DNA from: Nostoc linckia FACHB-104
GTDB taxonomy: Bacteria; Cyanobacteriota; Cyanobacteriia; Cyanobacteriales; Nostocaceae
Direction: 5' to 3'
Assembly: GCF_014696615.1 (NCBI RefSeq)
Contig: NZ_JACJQJ010000014.1
Span: forward strand, 93,183-157,182
Length of the DNA: 64,000 nt
Positions 26,807 to 34,451 of the stretch are shown here, in pieces. The position numbers and the translations under genes were made by a program. Numbering within the stretch: position 1 is the stretch's first letter; each line of letters begins with the position of its first letter. The notes beneath the pieces were generated by a model. It was not told the origin of the DNA, did not search any database, and saw nothing but the letters and a program-made list of their open reading frames with translations.

Positions 26807-27346
26807 TACTCCTGCAACAGTTGACTTTGGCGTTGCATAGTTGCTCCTAGGCGGGACACGTCACCTCAGTCAAAAAGCCCTAAACTCAAAAACTCTTGGG
26901 CTGTTGTTGTCTAAAACCATTCAGGTCAGCAAGAGAATGAGTTAAGATCAAATACATAGGGGTAAAAGTACAGCCGAGTTCCCGGACTTCCCAGCAATGC
27001 CAATGACTACAAGTAGGCAACTCAAACAACCGCAATCGATGTTTGTTTCGGAGTATCTATTATTACATAATGGTAGAAAGAACTCATCAGCAAGGATTAA
27101 CCTAGTGAGGATAAATCCCGAATTGTATGACTTCTATGAAGAATACATTTGCTGAATCCCCCTGATAGAGTTTTAGTTTCACCAGCGCATTCACTACTAG
27201 TTGATTACCCAAAATTACCTTTGCTTGGGGTTAACACAGGTAGAAAAGCGAAACCGTCAAACTAGCTCTTTCGGGTATTATGCACTGGGGGCACACCCAG
27301 ATTTTGAAAGGTTTAACTACGTTGTTTAAAAAGGCAGAAGCAGTAC
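26807..27346. other. Long 5' region of the DUF6679 gene, possible untranslated leader or RNA
   Basis: About 540 bp with no good reading frame. A small stem, AGCCC (about 26876) with GGGCT (about 26897), may terminate the upstream gene. The rest is less AT-rich than typical spacers here, with short complementary pieces such as GCACTGGGGG and ACCCAG near 27283-27302. I could not match it to rnpB, ssrA, 6S or SRP RNA. Confidence 0.35.
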
Positions 27347-27658
27347 ATGCTACACCGCAAGATTTATCAGTTGTGTTGCGATGGGCGGGAGGTATGTGTA
27401 TTCTTGCGGGATCAGCAACGCTGGATCGAGCGTGCCCGCATCATCGATATAGAGGGAGATTTAGTGACCCTACGCTATGAAACAGATGAAGAGGATGAAG
27501 TTTGTTCTTGGGAAGAGATGGTTCGACTCGAAAGTATTGGTGCTGTAACCCAAAAGTTAGCCTCAGTACCACGCGGCAATGTAGAACCTCTGCTGACCGA
27601 AGACTGTCCTGAAGCTGAGCGTATTCGTAACCATTACCCAGATTCAAATGCTGAATAA
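27347..27658 (+). CDS. DUF6679 family protein
   Basis: 103 residues. The start MLHRKIYQLCCDGREVCVFL and the middle RARIIDIEGDLVTLRYE, then EEMVRLESIGAVTQKLASV, match a very conserved cyanobacterial family that I recall as DUF6679. It looks like a small beta-rich domain followed by an acidic tail. Function unknown. A strong hairpin follows the stop, and the gene has an unusually long upstream region, so post-transcriptional control is possible. Confidence 0.8.
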   Translation: MLHRKIYQLCCDGREVCVFLRDQQRWIERARIIDIEGDLVTLRYETDEEDEVCSWEEMVRLESIGAVTQKLASVPRGNVEPLLTEDCPEAERIRNHYPDSNAE

Positions 27659-27677
27659 ATCAAAATAGTCGAGAGTT

Positions 27678-27713
27678 AAAAGTCCAGAGCCAATGTTTCC
27701 GCTCTGGACTTTT
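27678..27713 (+). terminator. Rho-independent-type terminator after DUF6679 gene
   Basis: AAAAGTCCAGAGC (27678-27690) is perfectly complementary to GCTCTGGACTTTT (27701-27713) with a 10-nt loop, 20 bp after the stop. The right arm ends in TTTT. This is the cleanest terminator in the window. Confidence 0.75.
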
Positions 27714-27786
27714 GGCTTATTTGGGCATGGGTAATTGTTCTTCTTCCCTCATCTCCCTCATCTCCCTCATCCCCAATCCCCAATCC

Positions 27787-29451
27787 CTATTCATTCTCAT
27801 TTAACGCTTCATAGGCGGGACAGTAACCTTCTAGGGTTACCTTGAAGTTATATAAGGGAGAATTGGGATTCCAGCAGCGCTGGCCCCGTTGATACCGACA
27901 GGTTCCGCAGCATTCTATGTCTGACCAGGTAAAGCGATCGCTATTTTGATTGAGTAGTTCTCTTTGGGGTAAACCTCTCAATACAATTTCTTCCCCTTGC
28001 CAACGGGCTTCAATTAAGCCTGTGTCGGCAAATTGTCGCCAACGGGGGTCTGTTGTAATCGTTTCTGGTAGGGTGATGGTGATGCCAGTTCCTAATTCTG
28101 TCAGTTCACCTTCATAATTGGTTTCTGGTGCAGCTGGTTGTAAAAATGTGTCGCCTATGGGCAGTTCTACTAAAACACCCGCGGCTGGAGAATGCAGGTG
28201 GTAGCGGTTTTGTAACTCTTCTAAACCTGTTAAATCTGCTAGGTAGGCGGGGGAACCGTGAACAAAAATTACGTGTTGCGGTCTTAAATTATGAATTAGC
28301 TGGGTAGTACCAGGCCCATCACTATGCTGAGCGAGGAGATAGCTTTCAATAGTGGTAGGCGCAGGATATTGTTTTTTAGTTTTGATATCAATTTTTTCTG
28401 GCAGCAAAATTAACCAGGGGCCTGTGTCGGCTTGGCAATATTGGCTGAAATCCGCTGTGGAATCGGTGAGGACAATACAGGGAGATTTGCCAATATTAGG
28501 GCGATGTTCTGCTTGCAAACGCCGCACGCGGGGGCGTACTCTTTCATCCCAAAATAAAGGTTGATGACGGGCGAAGTTTTGGACTGAGGCGGGGAGGTGG
28601 GGTAAAAGTTCAAGATAAGCATCGCAACCTGTGGCGACAGCACCATCAACCCAAATATCTAAATCTCTACCTGTAAAGTGGTGATGGCTGCGTAATAACA
28701 TCAACAGTTCTTGCCCCAAACCTAATGCTGGTGTGGGAAGCAACACAGAACAGCGTTCTGCGATCGCACGATGAATACGTTCTGCTAGTTGATTTTCTTG
28801 GTTGCGGCGGTGGGGATGGCGGGAAGTGCCATAAGTACCTTCAATAATTAGAGCATCTAAATCTAATCCGCGTAATTCCTCTAAACGCAATCCTTCCACT
28901 AACCGCGAGTTAGAAAGGAAAAAGTCGCCTGTGTACAGTAGCCTGTAGCTACGTCGTTGGCTTGTATAGGTAAGTAGAATTGCTACCGCCCCAGGTAAAT
29001 GTCCGGCGGGAAATAATTCTGCAACGAGTCCCTCTTTAAATTCCACAGGCGATCGCAACGGTAAAGCCTGACAAAACTGGGGAATTGACTTTAAATCTTG
29101 GTCTAACCAGTTTAATGAAAGTAACTTGCTAGTTACTTCGCTGGCGTATATGGGTAAATGTGGAAAAGCTTTATGCAGTTGCAGTAAGCCTCTAGCATGA
29201 TCGGGGTGGGCGTGACTAATTAAAACTAAATCTGCTGGTAGGGGCAAATGCCGTTGGCGCGCTGAATTTTTTAACCCCTTCACCAGCGATGAAATATCTC
29301 CCAAGCCACAATCCAGCAAGATGCGGTACGGGCCCATCCGTACCAATAAACATACGCCCTCATCATTATGCTGGACGCTATAAGGCAAACATTCTAATTC
29401 GGTAGTTTCCTCCCCAGCATCAATCCGAGAGGACGAAAGATTATCCCTCAT
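27787..29451 (-). CDS. MBL-fold (beta-CASP-like) metallo-hydrolase
   Basis: About 554 residues. The metallo-beta-lactamase core has SHAHPDHARG (the HxHxDH zinc motif), LYTGDF and IIEGTYG. A beta-CASP-like part follows (VLLPTPALGLGQELLMLL, VIFVHGSPAYLADL), as in CPSF/RNase J-type RNA-processing nucleases. A C-terminal module carries four Cys (CCGTCRYQRGQRCWN...GYC), a possible metal site. RNA is the likely substrate, by family. The start is ATG 29451, preceded by GGAGGGGAGGAGAATT, an excellent ribosome site; the frame extends to 29595 without one. Confidence 0.88.
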   Translation of the reverse strand: MRDNLSSSRIDAGEETTELECLPYSVQHNDEGVCLLVRMGPYRILLDCGLGDISSLVKGLKNSARQRHLPLPADLVLISHAHPDHARGLLQLHKAFPHLPIYASEVTSKLLSLNWLDQDLKSIPQFCQALPLRSPVEFKEGLVAELFPAGHLPGAVAILLTYTSQRRSYRLLYTGDFFLSNSRLVEGLRLEELRGLDLDALIIEGTYGTSRHPHRRNQENQLAERIHRAIAERCSVLLPTPALGLGQELLMLLRSHHHFTGRDLDIWVDGAVATGCDAYLELLPHLPASVQNFARHQPLFWDERVRPRVRRLQAEHRPNIGKSPCIVLTDSTADFSQYCQADTGPWLILLPEKIDIKTKKQYPAPTTIESYLLAQHSDGPGTTQLIHNLRPQHVIFVHGSPAYLADLTGLEELQNRYHLHSPAAGVLVELPIGDTFLQPAAPETNYEGELTELGTGITITLPETITTDPRWRQFADTGLIEARWQGEEIVLRGLPQRELLNQNSDRFTWSDIECCGTCRYQRGQRCWNPNSPLYNFKVTLEGYCPAYEALNENE

Positions 29452-29707
29452 AATTCTCCTCCCCTCCAACCTCATTGTCATGGACATATCCCAAAAGCCA
29501 AAAATTACGGGGTTTTTTTGTTTTTTGACTTCGGGGCAAGTCTCATTTTTCGCCCCTTCACCCTGAAAATGCGGATTTTTGATGGGGGAGGACACCTCCG
29601 CCGAACCCGCGCTGGTTCGGAAAAGTTGGGTAACGAGAAGCCCTCAAACTATGGGCTAAGGGAGTTTTCCTCTTGTCTGTTTTCCTTTCCGACGCTCTCA
29701 AGCTCGT

Positions 29708-29830
29708 TTAATGTGCTGAGCCATTACCGTGATAGTTATCGGAATCATAAAAGCCGTTTTTTGTGCCAAAAAACAAGCACGAAACCGTAAATATGACTGT
29801 TAATCCCACCAAAATTAGCTTTACGTCCAT
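29708..29830 (-). CDS. 40-residue single-TM protein (possibly NDH-1 subunit NdhP)
   Basis: MDVKLILVGLTVIFTVSCLF is one membrane helix, followed by the polar tail GTKNGFYDSDNYHGNGSAH. The tail reads like a strongly conserved small protein; size and layout fit the tiny NDH-1 subunit NdhP of cyanobacteria, but I assign this from memory and it could be another photosynthetic-membrane miniprotein. The ATG at 29830 begins the helix directly; the longer frame to 29899 adds an unrelated basic stretch. Confidence 0.55.
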   Translation of the reverse strand: MDVKLILVGLTVIFTVSCLFFGTKNGFYDSDNYHGNGSAH

Positions 29831-30631
29831 TGGTTTGCTACTCTTTACTAAAGACTTCCATAATATTAATAGGGTGCTTCTGCATCGATACCGAAACACT
29901 AGAAAATCTTTACTATGCTTAGGTTGATTAGCTAATAGGTAAATTTACCGCAACAAGTCAGATTGTAGACTCTTTCGCCTCACCTGTCTATCTATCTATA
30001 TACCATTCTTAGCATTACCGTGTACATCAACCTATTTTGGTAAAAGTTTGCTATTTAACCATTTGGGTACATCTGAAAGTAGGTCGTCGTGAATATTTAT
30101 CGTCAGGGTAAGGCAGGAGTCTTGAGGAAAGAGAGCTTTACTTTAATTAACCTTTCTTAACATAGTTTTGTTTTTTTACTAACTTACTGCTGTATTTCTA
30201 GTTTTTTATTTGCAATATCTATTTATATTTTTTCTTTGTATTTAATTTACCTATATAGCACTCTGAAAGTGAACAGGAAAGAAGGCATAAAGTCTACAGA
30301 CTTTTTTAACAATTAAATAGAAGTTCTATATGTCTTTAATTCAAAATCTCTGTAATGAAGCTTAAAGCATACCGCAAAGCATCATGACCAAGATGTTGAC
30401 ATTTAATACTTAAATTATTTTATACAATTTACTATACAGATTACTTAAGACATTTTGTATTTAAAATATCAGTGAGCTTATATTTAGTAAGCAAATATTT
30501 TTTACATAAAACATATAAACACTTAAATGTTTAAGCATTTAAATAGCATCTAGATGTTTAGATGCTATTTAAATGTCCAGATGTTTGAATATGCAGTAGA
30601 ATTTTGGGAACTATTTGCTGATTAAACCAAA
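29831..30631. other. AT-rich intergenic region upstream of parA
   Basis: About 800 bp, very AT-rich in its right half, without a gene. It ends with the phased ATGTTT array and a long perfect inverted repeat (30522-30591), listed separately. Confidence 0.5.
30522..30591. promoter_or_regulatory. Centromere- or operator-like array upstream of parA
   Basis: ATGTTT occurs at 30527, 30554 and 30581, exactly 27 bp apart; the last two are AGATGTTT. The middle one is the loop of a perfect 15-bp inverted repeat: CATTTAAATAGCATC (30536-30550) and GATGCTATTTAAATG (30561-30575), with a 10-nt loop. A second palindrome, CTTAAATGTTTAAG, lies at 30522-30535. The array ends about 40 bp before the parA ATG. 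Iterated sites bound by the ribbon-helix-helix partner would fit. Confidence 0.6.
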
Positions 30632-31276
30632 ATGATTATTACGGTAGCGGCGTTTAAGGGGGGTGTTGGCAAATCAACTACAGCACTCCACCTAGCTACA
30701 TATCTTCAGAATATGGCTGATACATTGCTTGTAGATGGTGACCTCAACCGCAGTGCTTTGGATTGGTCTAACCGAGGTTGTTTACCATTCAAAGTTGCTG
30801 ATGAACACCAGGGGATACAGTTGGCTAAACTCTATGAACATATTGTGATTGATACTCCAGCCAGACCAAACCCAGATGAGCTAAAAACTATTGCTCAGGG
30901 ATGTGATTTGCTAGTTATCCCTACAACTCCTGATGCGATCGCTTTAGCTGCAACAATGCAAATGGTGGAGGCTCTCAAGCAATACAAAACGAATTATCGC
31001 ATTTTGTTGACGCTGATTCCCCCAAATCCCAATAAGGCGGGAGAAGAAGCACGAACAGCGTTGTTAAACGCTGGGTTACCTGTATTTCAATCTGGTATTC
31101 GCCGCCTGGCTGTATTTCAACGTGCGGCTTTAGAAGGAGTACCAGTGAATGCAGTGAAAGATTCCTATGCTCAAATTGCCTGGCGGTGTTACGCTGAGGC
31201 TGGCAAAGAAATATTGGAAAATTCAATAATAGTCAAGGGTCAAGGGTCAAGGGTCAAAGGTCAAAATAATTTGTAG
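30632..31276 (+). CDS. ParA/MinD-like partition ATPase
   Basis: 214 residues. Deviant Walker A KGGVGKST (residues 9-16), Walker A' LLVDGDLNRSA and Walker B HIVIDTPA are intact; there is no N-terminal DNA-binding domain, as in short Ib-type ParA proteins. It should form DNA-bound ATP dimers that move a plasmid, chromosome region or other cargo with a small site-binding partner. A ribbon-helix-helix gene follows on the same strand. The last 15 or so residues (VKGQGSRVKGQ) come from GTCAAGG tandem repeats that run through the stop, so the native end was probably shorter. Confidence 0.9.
   Translation: MIITVAAFKGGVGKSTTALHLATYLQNMADTLLVDGDLNRSALDWSNRGCLPFKVADEHQGIQLAKLYEHIVIDTPARPNPDELKTIAQGCDLLVIPTTPDAIALAATMQMVEALKQYKTNYRILLTLIPPNPNKAGEEARTALLNAGLPVFQSGIRRLAVFQRAALEGVPVNAVKDSYAQIAWRCYAEAGKEILENSIIVKGQGSRVKGQNNL
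31232..31265 (+). repeat. GTCAAGG heptanucleotide repeat inside the parA 3' end
   Basis: Four to five GTCAAGG-like units are translated as the C-terminal tail of ParA. Confidence 0.75.
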
Positions 31277-31321
31277 TTATAGTATTTTTTCGTAATTATC
31301 TAATTCTCACTCTGCTTTAAC

Positions 31322-31366
31322 GATTTTCCTTCACACCTTTAAAGAAAGTTGGATTCATTAGGTTCA
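31322..31366 (+). repeat. 45-bp direct repeat, copy A (parA-RHH spacer)
   Basis: GATTTTCCTTCACACCTTTA and the following 25 bp recur at 31510-31554 with three mismatches. The pair brackets an inverted-repeat element. It may have arisen as a duplication when that element inserted, or serve as paired protein sites. Confidence 0.8.
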
Positions 31367-31388
31367 GCCCGAATCTATCACCATATTA

Positions 31389-31481
31389 GTAGGTTGGGTT
31401 GACGTAAGGAAACCCAACACCGAAATCTCGGTTAAGCTTTCAAGATCCATGTTGGGTTGCGCTACGCTTAACCCAACCTAC
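31389..31481. repeat. Inverted-repeat element (GTAGGTTGGGTT...AACCCAACCTAC)
   Basis: Perfect 12-bp terminal inverted repeats, 93 bp end to end, with internal AACCCAACAC and GTTGGGTTGCG giving a nested hairpin. This GTAGGTTGGGTT element type is widespread in cyanobacteria. It sits between the 45-bp direct repeats in the parA-RHH spacer. Confidence 0.75.
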
Positions 31482-31509
31482 ATCTGCTAAATTCTTATTC
31501 TGCTGTCAA

Positions 31510-31554
31510 GATTTTCCTTCATACCTTTAAAGAAAGTTGGATTCATCAGATTCA
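31510..31554 (+). repeat. 45-bp direct repeat, copy B (parA-RHH spacer)
   Basis: Second copy of the repeat at 31322-31366; it ends about 30 bp before the ATG of the ribbon-helix-helix gene. Confidence 0.8.
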
Positions 31555-31585
31555 AACTTTTGACTTTTTGACTATTAACTAAAAT

Positions 31586-31879
31586 ATGGAGATGTTTACT
31601 TTGAATAATAAAAAGAAAAATAGCCGTTTTGATGAACTAATTGATGCTGCGCGTAGCCGTCAACAACGAGACAACCCACAGCTAATAGAAGATAAGCCGA
31701 CTTCTTTAAGCAAAAGTACCGACCCTGATTATATTCGCACAACTATCTATCTGCCTAAGCAGCTGCATCGAAAATTGAAAGCCGCAGCCGCTTTTCAGGA
31801 ACGACAGATGAGCGACATTATGACAGAGTTGGTTGAACAATGGCTTTTATCAAATGGGGGATTGGGGACTGGGGATTAG
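31586..31879 (+). CDS. Ribbon-helix-helix (CopG/ParG-like) partner of ParA
   Basis: 97 residues. A disordered, charged N-terminus (1-50) is followed by an RHH fold: the strand IRTTIYLPKQLHRKLKAAA and helices AFQERQMSDIMTELVEQWL. This layout fits small centromere-binding proteins or repressors encoded after short ParA genes. It probably binds the repeat array upstream of parA or the 45-bp repeats just before its own gene. The last residues (NGGLGTGD) and the stop come from GGGGATT/GGGGACT repeats, again replacing the native end. Confidence 0.8.
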   Translation: MEMFTLNNKKKNSRFDELIDAARSRQQRDNPQLIEDKPTSLSKSTDPDYIRTTIYLPKQLHRKLKAAAAFQERQMSDIMTELVEQWLLSNGGLGTGD

Positions 31880-31910
31880 GGAATGGGTAATTGGTACAAA
31901 TACCAAATAA

Positions 31911-32567
31911 CTAAAGCACAATTTCCTCGCCTCGTTCGGTGAAGCGTACTTCTTTAATCTTCCATTGAGGGTTACTAGTGAGGGTTTTGCGAAGGCTACC
32001 AAACATGGCAAACTGTTCACAACTAGAAAGTGAAGCTATTTGCCGTTTGGAGTTGGGCGATACTCGCAAATCAACGGTAGCAACGCCATTTTTGAGGTTG
32101 ACGCGATAACTAGATAAGTTAAAGTCTCCTGAATCTCTTTGTTCTAAAATCTTACTTACTGCACCTTCTACAGGCTCATCTGCTGGTACTGCTACTTTTT
32201 GGGGAATTAGTTGTTGGCATTGAGTGTCACTTGTGTATAGGGTGACATTGGTAGTTTTACCTGTAGCAGCTTGCTCTGTAGGAGATTCTTTGGCTGTGGG
32301 TGTTTCTATTGTAGTTGCAGCAGGTGTGCTTTCGGTGGTTGCTTTAGGTGAAGGTATGCCAATATTATCAGATTTAGCCCTCAGTTGAGCCATGCTGGGC
32401 GTTTGGCTGGGAGAGGGGAATGATGTGACATTTGCTGTTGGAGTGGGCTCTGGTGCCTCGCTGGCGGTATCCTGAGTAGAGCTAGGATTAGAACTACAAC
32501 TGCTAATGCTGGTTGCGATCGCCACAGCAATGAATGGTAAAAAATATCTTTTAGTTAGGCTCATCAT
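31911..32567 (-). CDS. GerMN-domain lipoprotein
   Basis: About 218 residues. The N-terminus (MMSLTKRYFLPFIAVAIATS) and lipobox ISSC make it a lipoprotein, followed by a Pro/Thr/Ser-rich spacer (about 30-100). A GerMN domain covers about 105-218: TLYTSDTQC, AVSKILE, VNLKNGVATVDLRVS and a second Cys in SSCEQF. GerMN proteins were named from spore germination, but in cyanobacteria the role is unknown; they probably act at the cell envelope. The ATG 32567 is preferred, with AAGGGG eight bases upstream. It is convergent with the RHH gene. Confidence 0.87.
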   Translation of the reverse strand: MMSLTKRYFLPFIAVAIATSISSCSSNPSSTQDTASEAPEPTPTANVTSFPSPSQTPSMAQLRAKSDNIGIPSPKATTESTPAATTIETPTAKESPTEQAATGKTTNVTLYTSDTQCQQLIPQKVAVPADEPVEGAVSKILEQRDSGDFNLSSYRVNLKNGVATVDLRVSPNSKRQIASLSSCEQFAMFGSLRKTLTSNPQWKIKEVRFTERGEEIVL

Positions 32568-32760
32568 GTTATACACCCCTTTGAAGTTGTTGCTTTGAAG
32601 TTGTTAGGTTGTTGTTATTAACTTCAGTGTTATGATTCTCCGTTCCGTATAAATTAGCGAGATTTGAATTAGGTTTATCCAAGCTTAATTTTGTTAGTAA
32701 AATTGCTGATATTTCCAACCCTTACCCTAATTTAGCCTTAAATTGTCAGTACTTTCCTCA

Positions 32761-34248
32761 ATGCCAGAAAAGCTTATGTCTAACAATGAAGCCAGTACAT
32801 ACGATATCCGTAATGCTGAGTACGATGGGATAGCAATCGATACTTGGGAACCGTCCAAGTGGAAGCAATGGAAAGCTAAACATTCACCATCTGACGAAGG
32901 CGTGAAGATGGAACGTGAATATCTTCGGATAAAACACGCGGTTCAGCAAGCTAACTTGGCATTAAGTTTGGATAAGGTGAAGGTTAAACTTAAGCTTACT
33001 AGTGCTAAAACTATCGGTTTACAAGGGACTTTTCCCTGTAGGCCTGGGGATGTGGGAAAAAATGGTAGTCCAAGTAAGCAGTATACCATTTCATTTGGTT
33101 TTGCTGCTAATGATATTGGTGTAAAAACGGCAGTAGTAAAAGCAAGAGAATTAGATTTATCACTAATTACAAAACAATTCCAGTGGACACCAGAATTACT
33201 TGGGAAGCAAGCACAAAAAATTGCGTTACCAGCACCGGAAGATTCTGCCAAACTCATCAGTGAATGGATTCAAGATTATGAGCGGGAATTTTGGAAAACC
33301 CATGAAAAAAATCGCCAAGGAATCCGCACATGGGAAACTCATTATATTAGACATCTGAAAAAGCTGCCGCCAGATGAGCCAATATCTTTATCAGCGTTAG
33401 AAAAAGCATTGGAAAAAACCAAACCTAATACATCTGGGCGGTTTTTCTTAGCATGGCAATTGAAAAAATTTTGCGAATTTTGCGGTATTAATGGCTTAAA
33501 AACAATTGATGCTTATGCTACACCTAAGCCTTATCCTAGTATTCGCAAAGTCCCTGCAGATGAGGAAATTATTCAAGGATTTAATAAAATTGGGATGCCA
33601 TTATCGGCATTCGCTACTAAAGAGAATATTACCAAACCGGAACAATGGCAATGGGCTTACGGAATGTTAGCAACTTATGGCTTAAGACCCCATGAATTAT
33701 ATGCTATTGATATAGAAGCTTTTACTCATCCTCAAAATACTTTTCATTTAGTAACATTAAATCCGCTATTGACAGAGGGAACAAAAACTGGTGAGCGCAG
33801 TTGTGGGATTCCGCCTTTATATCCCCATTGGGTAGAATTATTTGATTTAAAAAATGTCAAGTTTCCTTACAATGAAGGTAGCCTCAGCAACAAAACAGCA
33901 AAGCTTCACATCAGATTTAGAGTAACAAATATCGGTTTTAGACCATATGAATTACGTCACGCTTATGCCATTCGTGGACATCGCTTGCAAGTCCCTATTA
34001 AAACGATGTCTGATTACATGGGGCATACAGTACAAGAGCATACTAAAACATATCAAAGATGGATGAATGAGGATGCTAATTTAGAGATTTATCGCGAAGT
34101 TGTAATTCATCGGCAAGGTACAAGTAAGGAAGCATTGAAGGCTAGAATTGCAGAATTGGAAGCAGAGAATCAGGCGATTAAAGCAGAGAATGCGACGCTT
34201 AAAGGATTGCTAATTCAACATCAGTTGGGTGAGGTAATGGGTAATTAG
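32761..34248 (+). CDS. XisA/XisC-like tyrosine site-specific recombinase
   Basis: 495 residues, close to the length I recall for XisC of heterocyst-forming Anabaena. The C-terminal catalytic domain has Arg in YGLRPHELYAID, a YELRHAYAIRG box, GHT, and the probable Tyr nucleophile in HTKTYQRW. The first His of the HxxR box is Tyr, a change I remember from XisA and XisC. It ends in a coiled-coil (LKARIAELEAENQAIKAENATLK). XisA and XisC excise DNA elements from nifD and hupL during heterocyst differentiation; neither gene is nearby, so the target is unknown. ATG 32761 is preferred to TTG 32743. The end of the gene (MGN) enters a GGTAATTAG-type repeat. Confidence 0.85.
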   Translation: MPEKLMSNNEASTYDIRNAEYDGIAIDTWEPSKWKQWKAKHSPSDEGVKMEREYLRIKHAVQQANLALSLDKVKVKLKLTSAKTIGLQGTFPCRPGDVGKNGSPSKQYTISFGFAANDIGVKTAVVKARELDLSLITKQFQWTPELLGKQAQKIALPAPEDSAKLISEWIQDYEREFWKTHEKNRQGIRTWETHYIRHLKKLPPDEPISLSALEKALEKTKPNTSGRFFLAWQLKKFCEFCGINGLKTIDAYATPKPYPSIRKVPADEEIIQGFNKIGMPLSAFATKENITKPEQWQWAYGMLATYGLRPHELYAIDIEAFTHPQNTFHLVTLNPLLTEGTKTGERSCGIPPLYPHWVELFDLKNVKFPYNEGSLSNKTAKLHIRFRVTNIGFRPYELRHAYAIRGHRLQVPIKTMSDYMGHTVQEHTKTYQRWMNEDANLEIYREVVIHRQGTSKEALKARIAELEAENQAIKAENATLKGLLIQHQLGEVMGN

Positions 34249-34281
34249 TCATTTGTCATTTGTCATTTGTCATTTGTCATT
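34248..34281 (+). repeat. GTCATTT heptanucleotide tandem repeat
   Basis: Four full GTCATTT copies and a partial fifth begin at the last base of the recombinase stop codon. Confidence 0.85.
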
Positions 34282-34451
34282 AGGTAATTAGTAATTGGGT
34301 GTTTGTTATTTCTGCCTCATCTCCCATTATCTATGCCCAATGACCTATGCCCTATGCCCGTTTATTCCCGAGAATGTTGTTTACTGGGTGGAATTGGGAA
34401 GACTAAGTACTAAAGTTAACTTCATCTGCCTAGCTAGCAAGTGACAAATCG

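Noticed and set aside
26807..27346. RNase P RNA, tmRNA, 6S or SRP RNA in the long leader of the DUF6679 gene
   Set aside because: None of the conserved core sequences that I know for these RNAs is present on either strand.
32761..34248. This recombinase as the nifD- or hupL-element excisase itself
   Set aside because: No nifD, hupL or other nitrogenase or hydrogenase gene lies in the window; only family similarity can be claimed.
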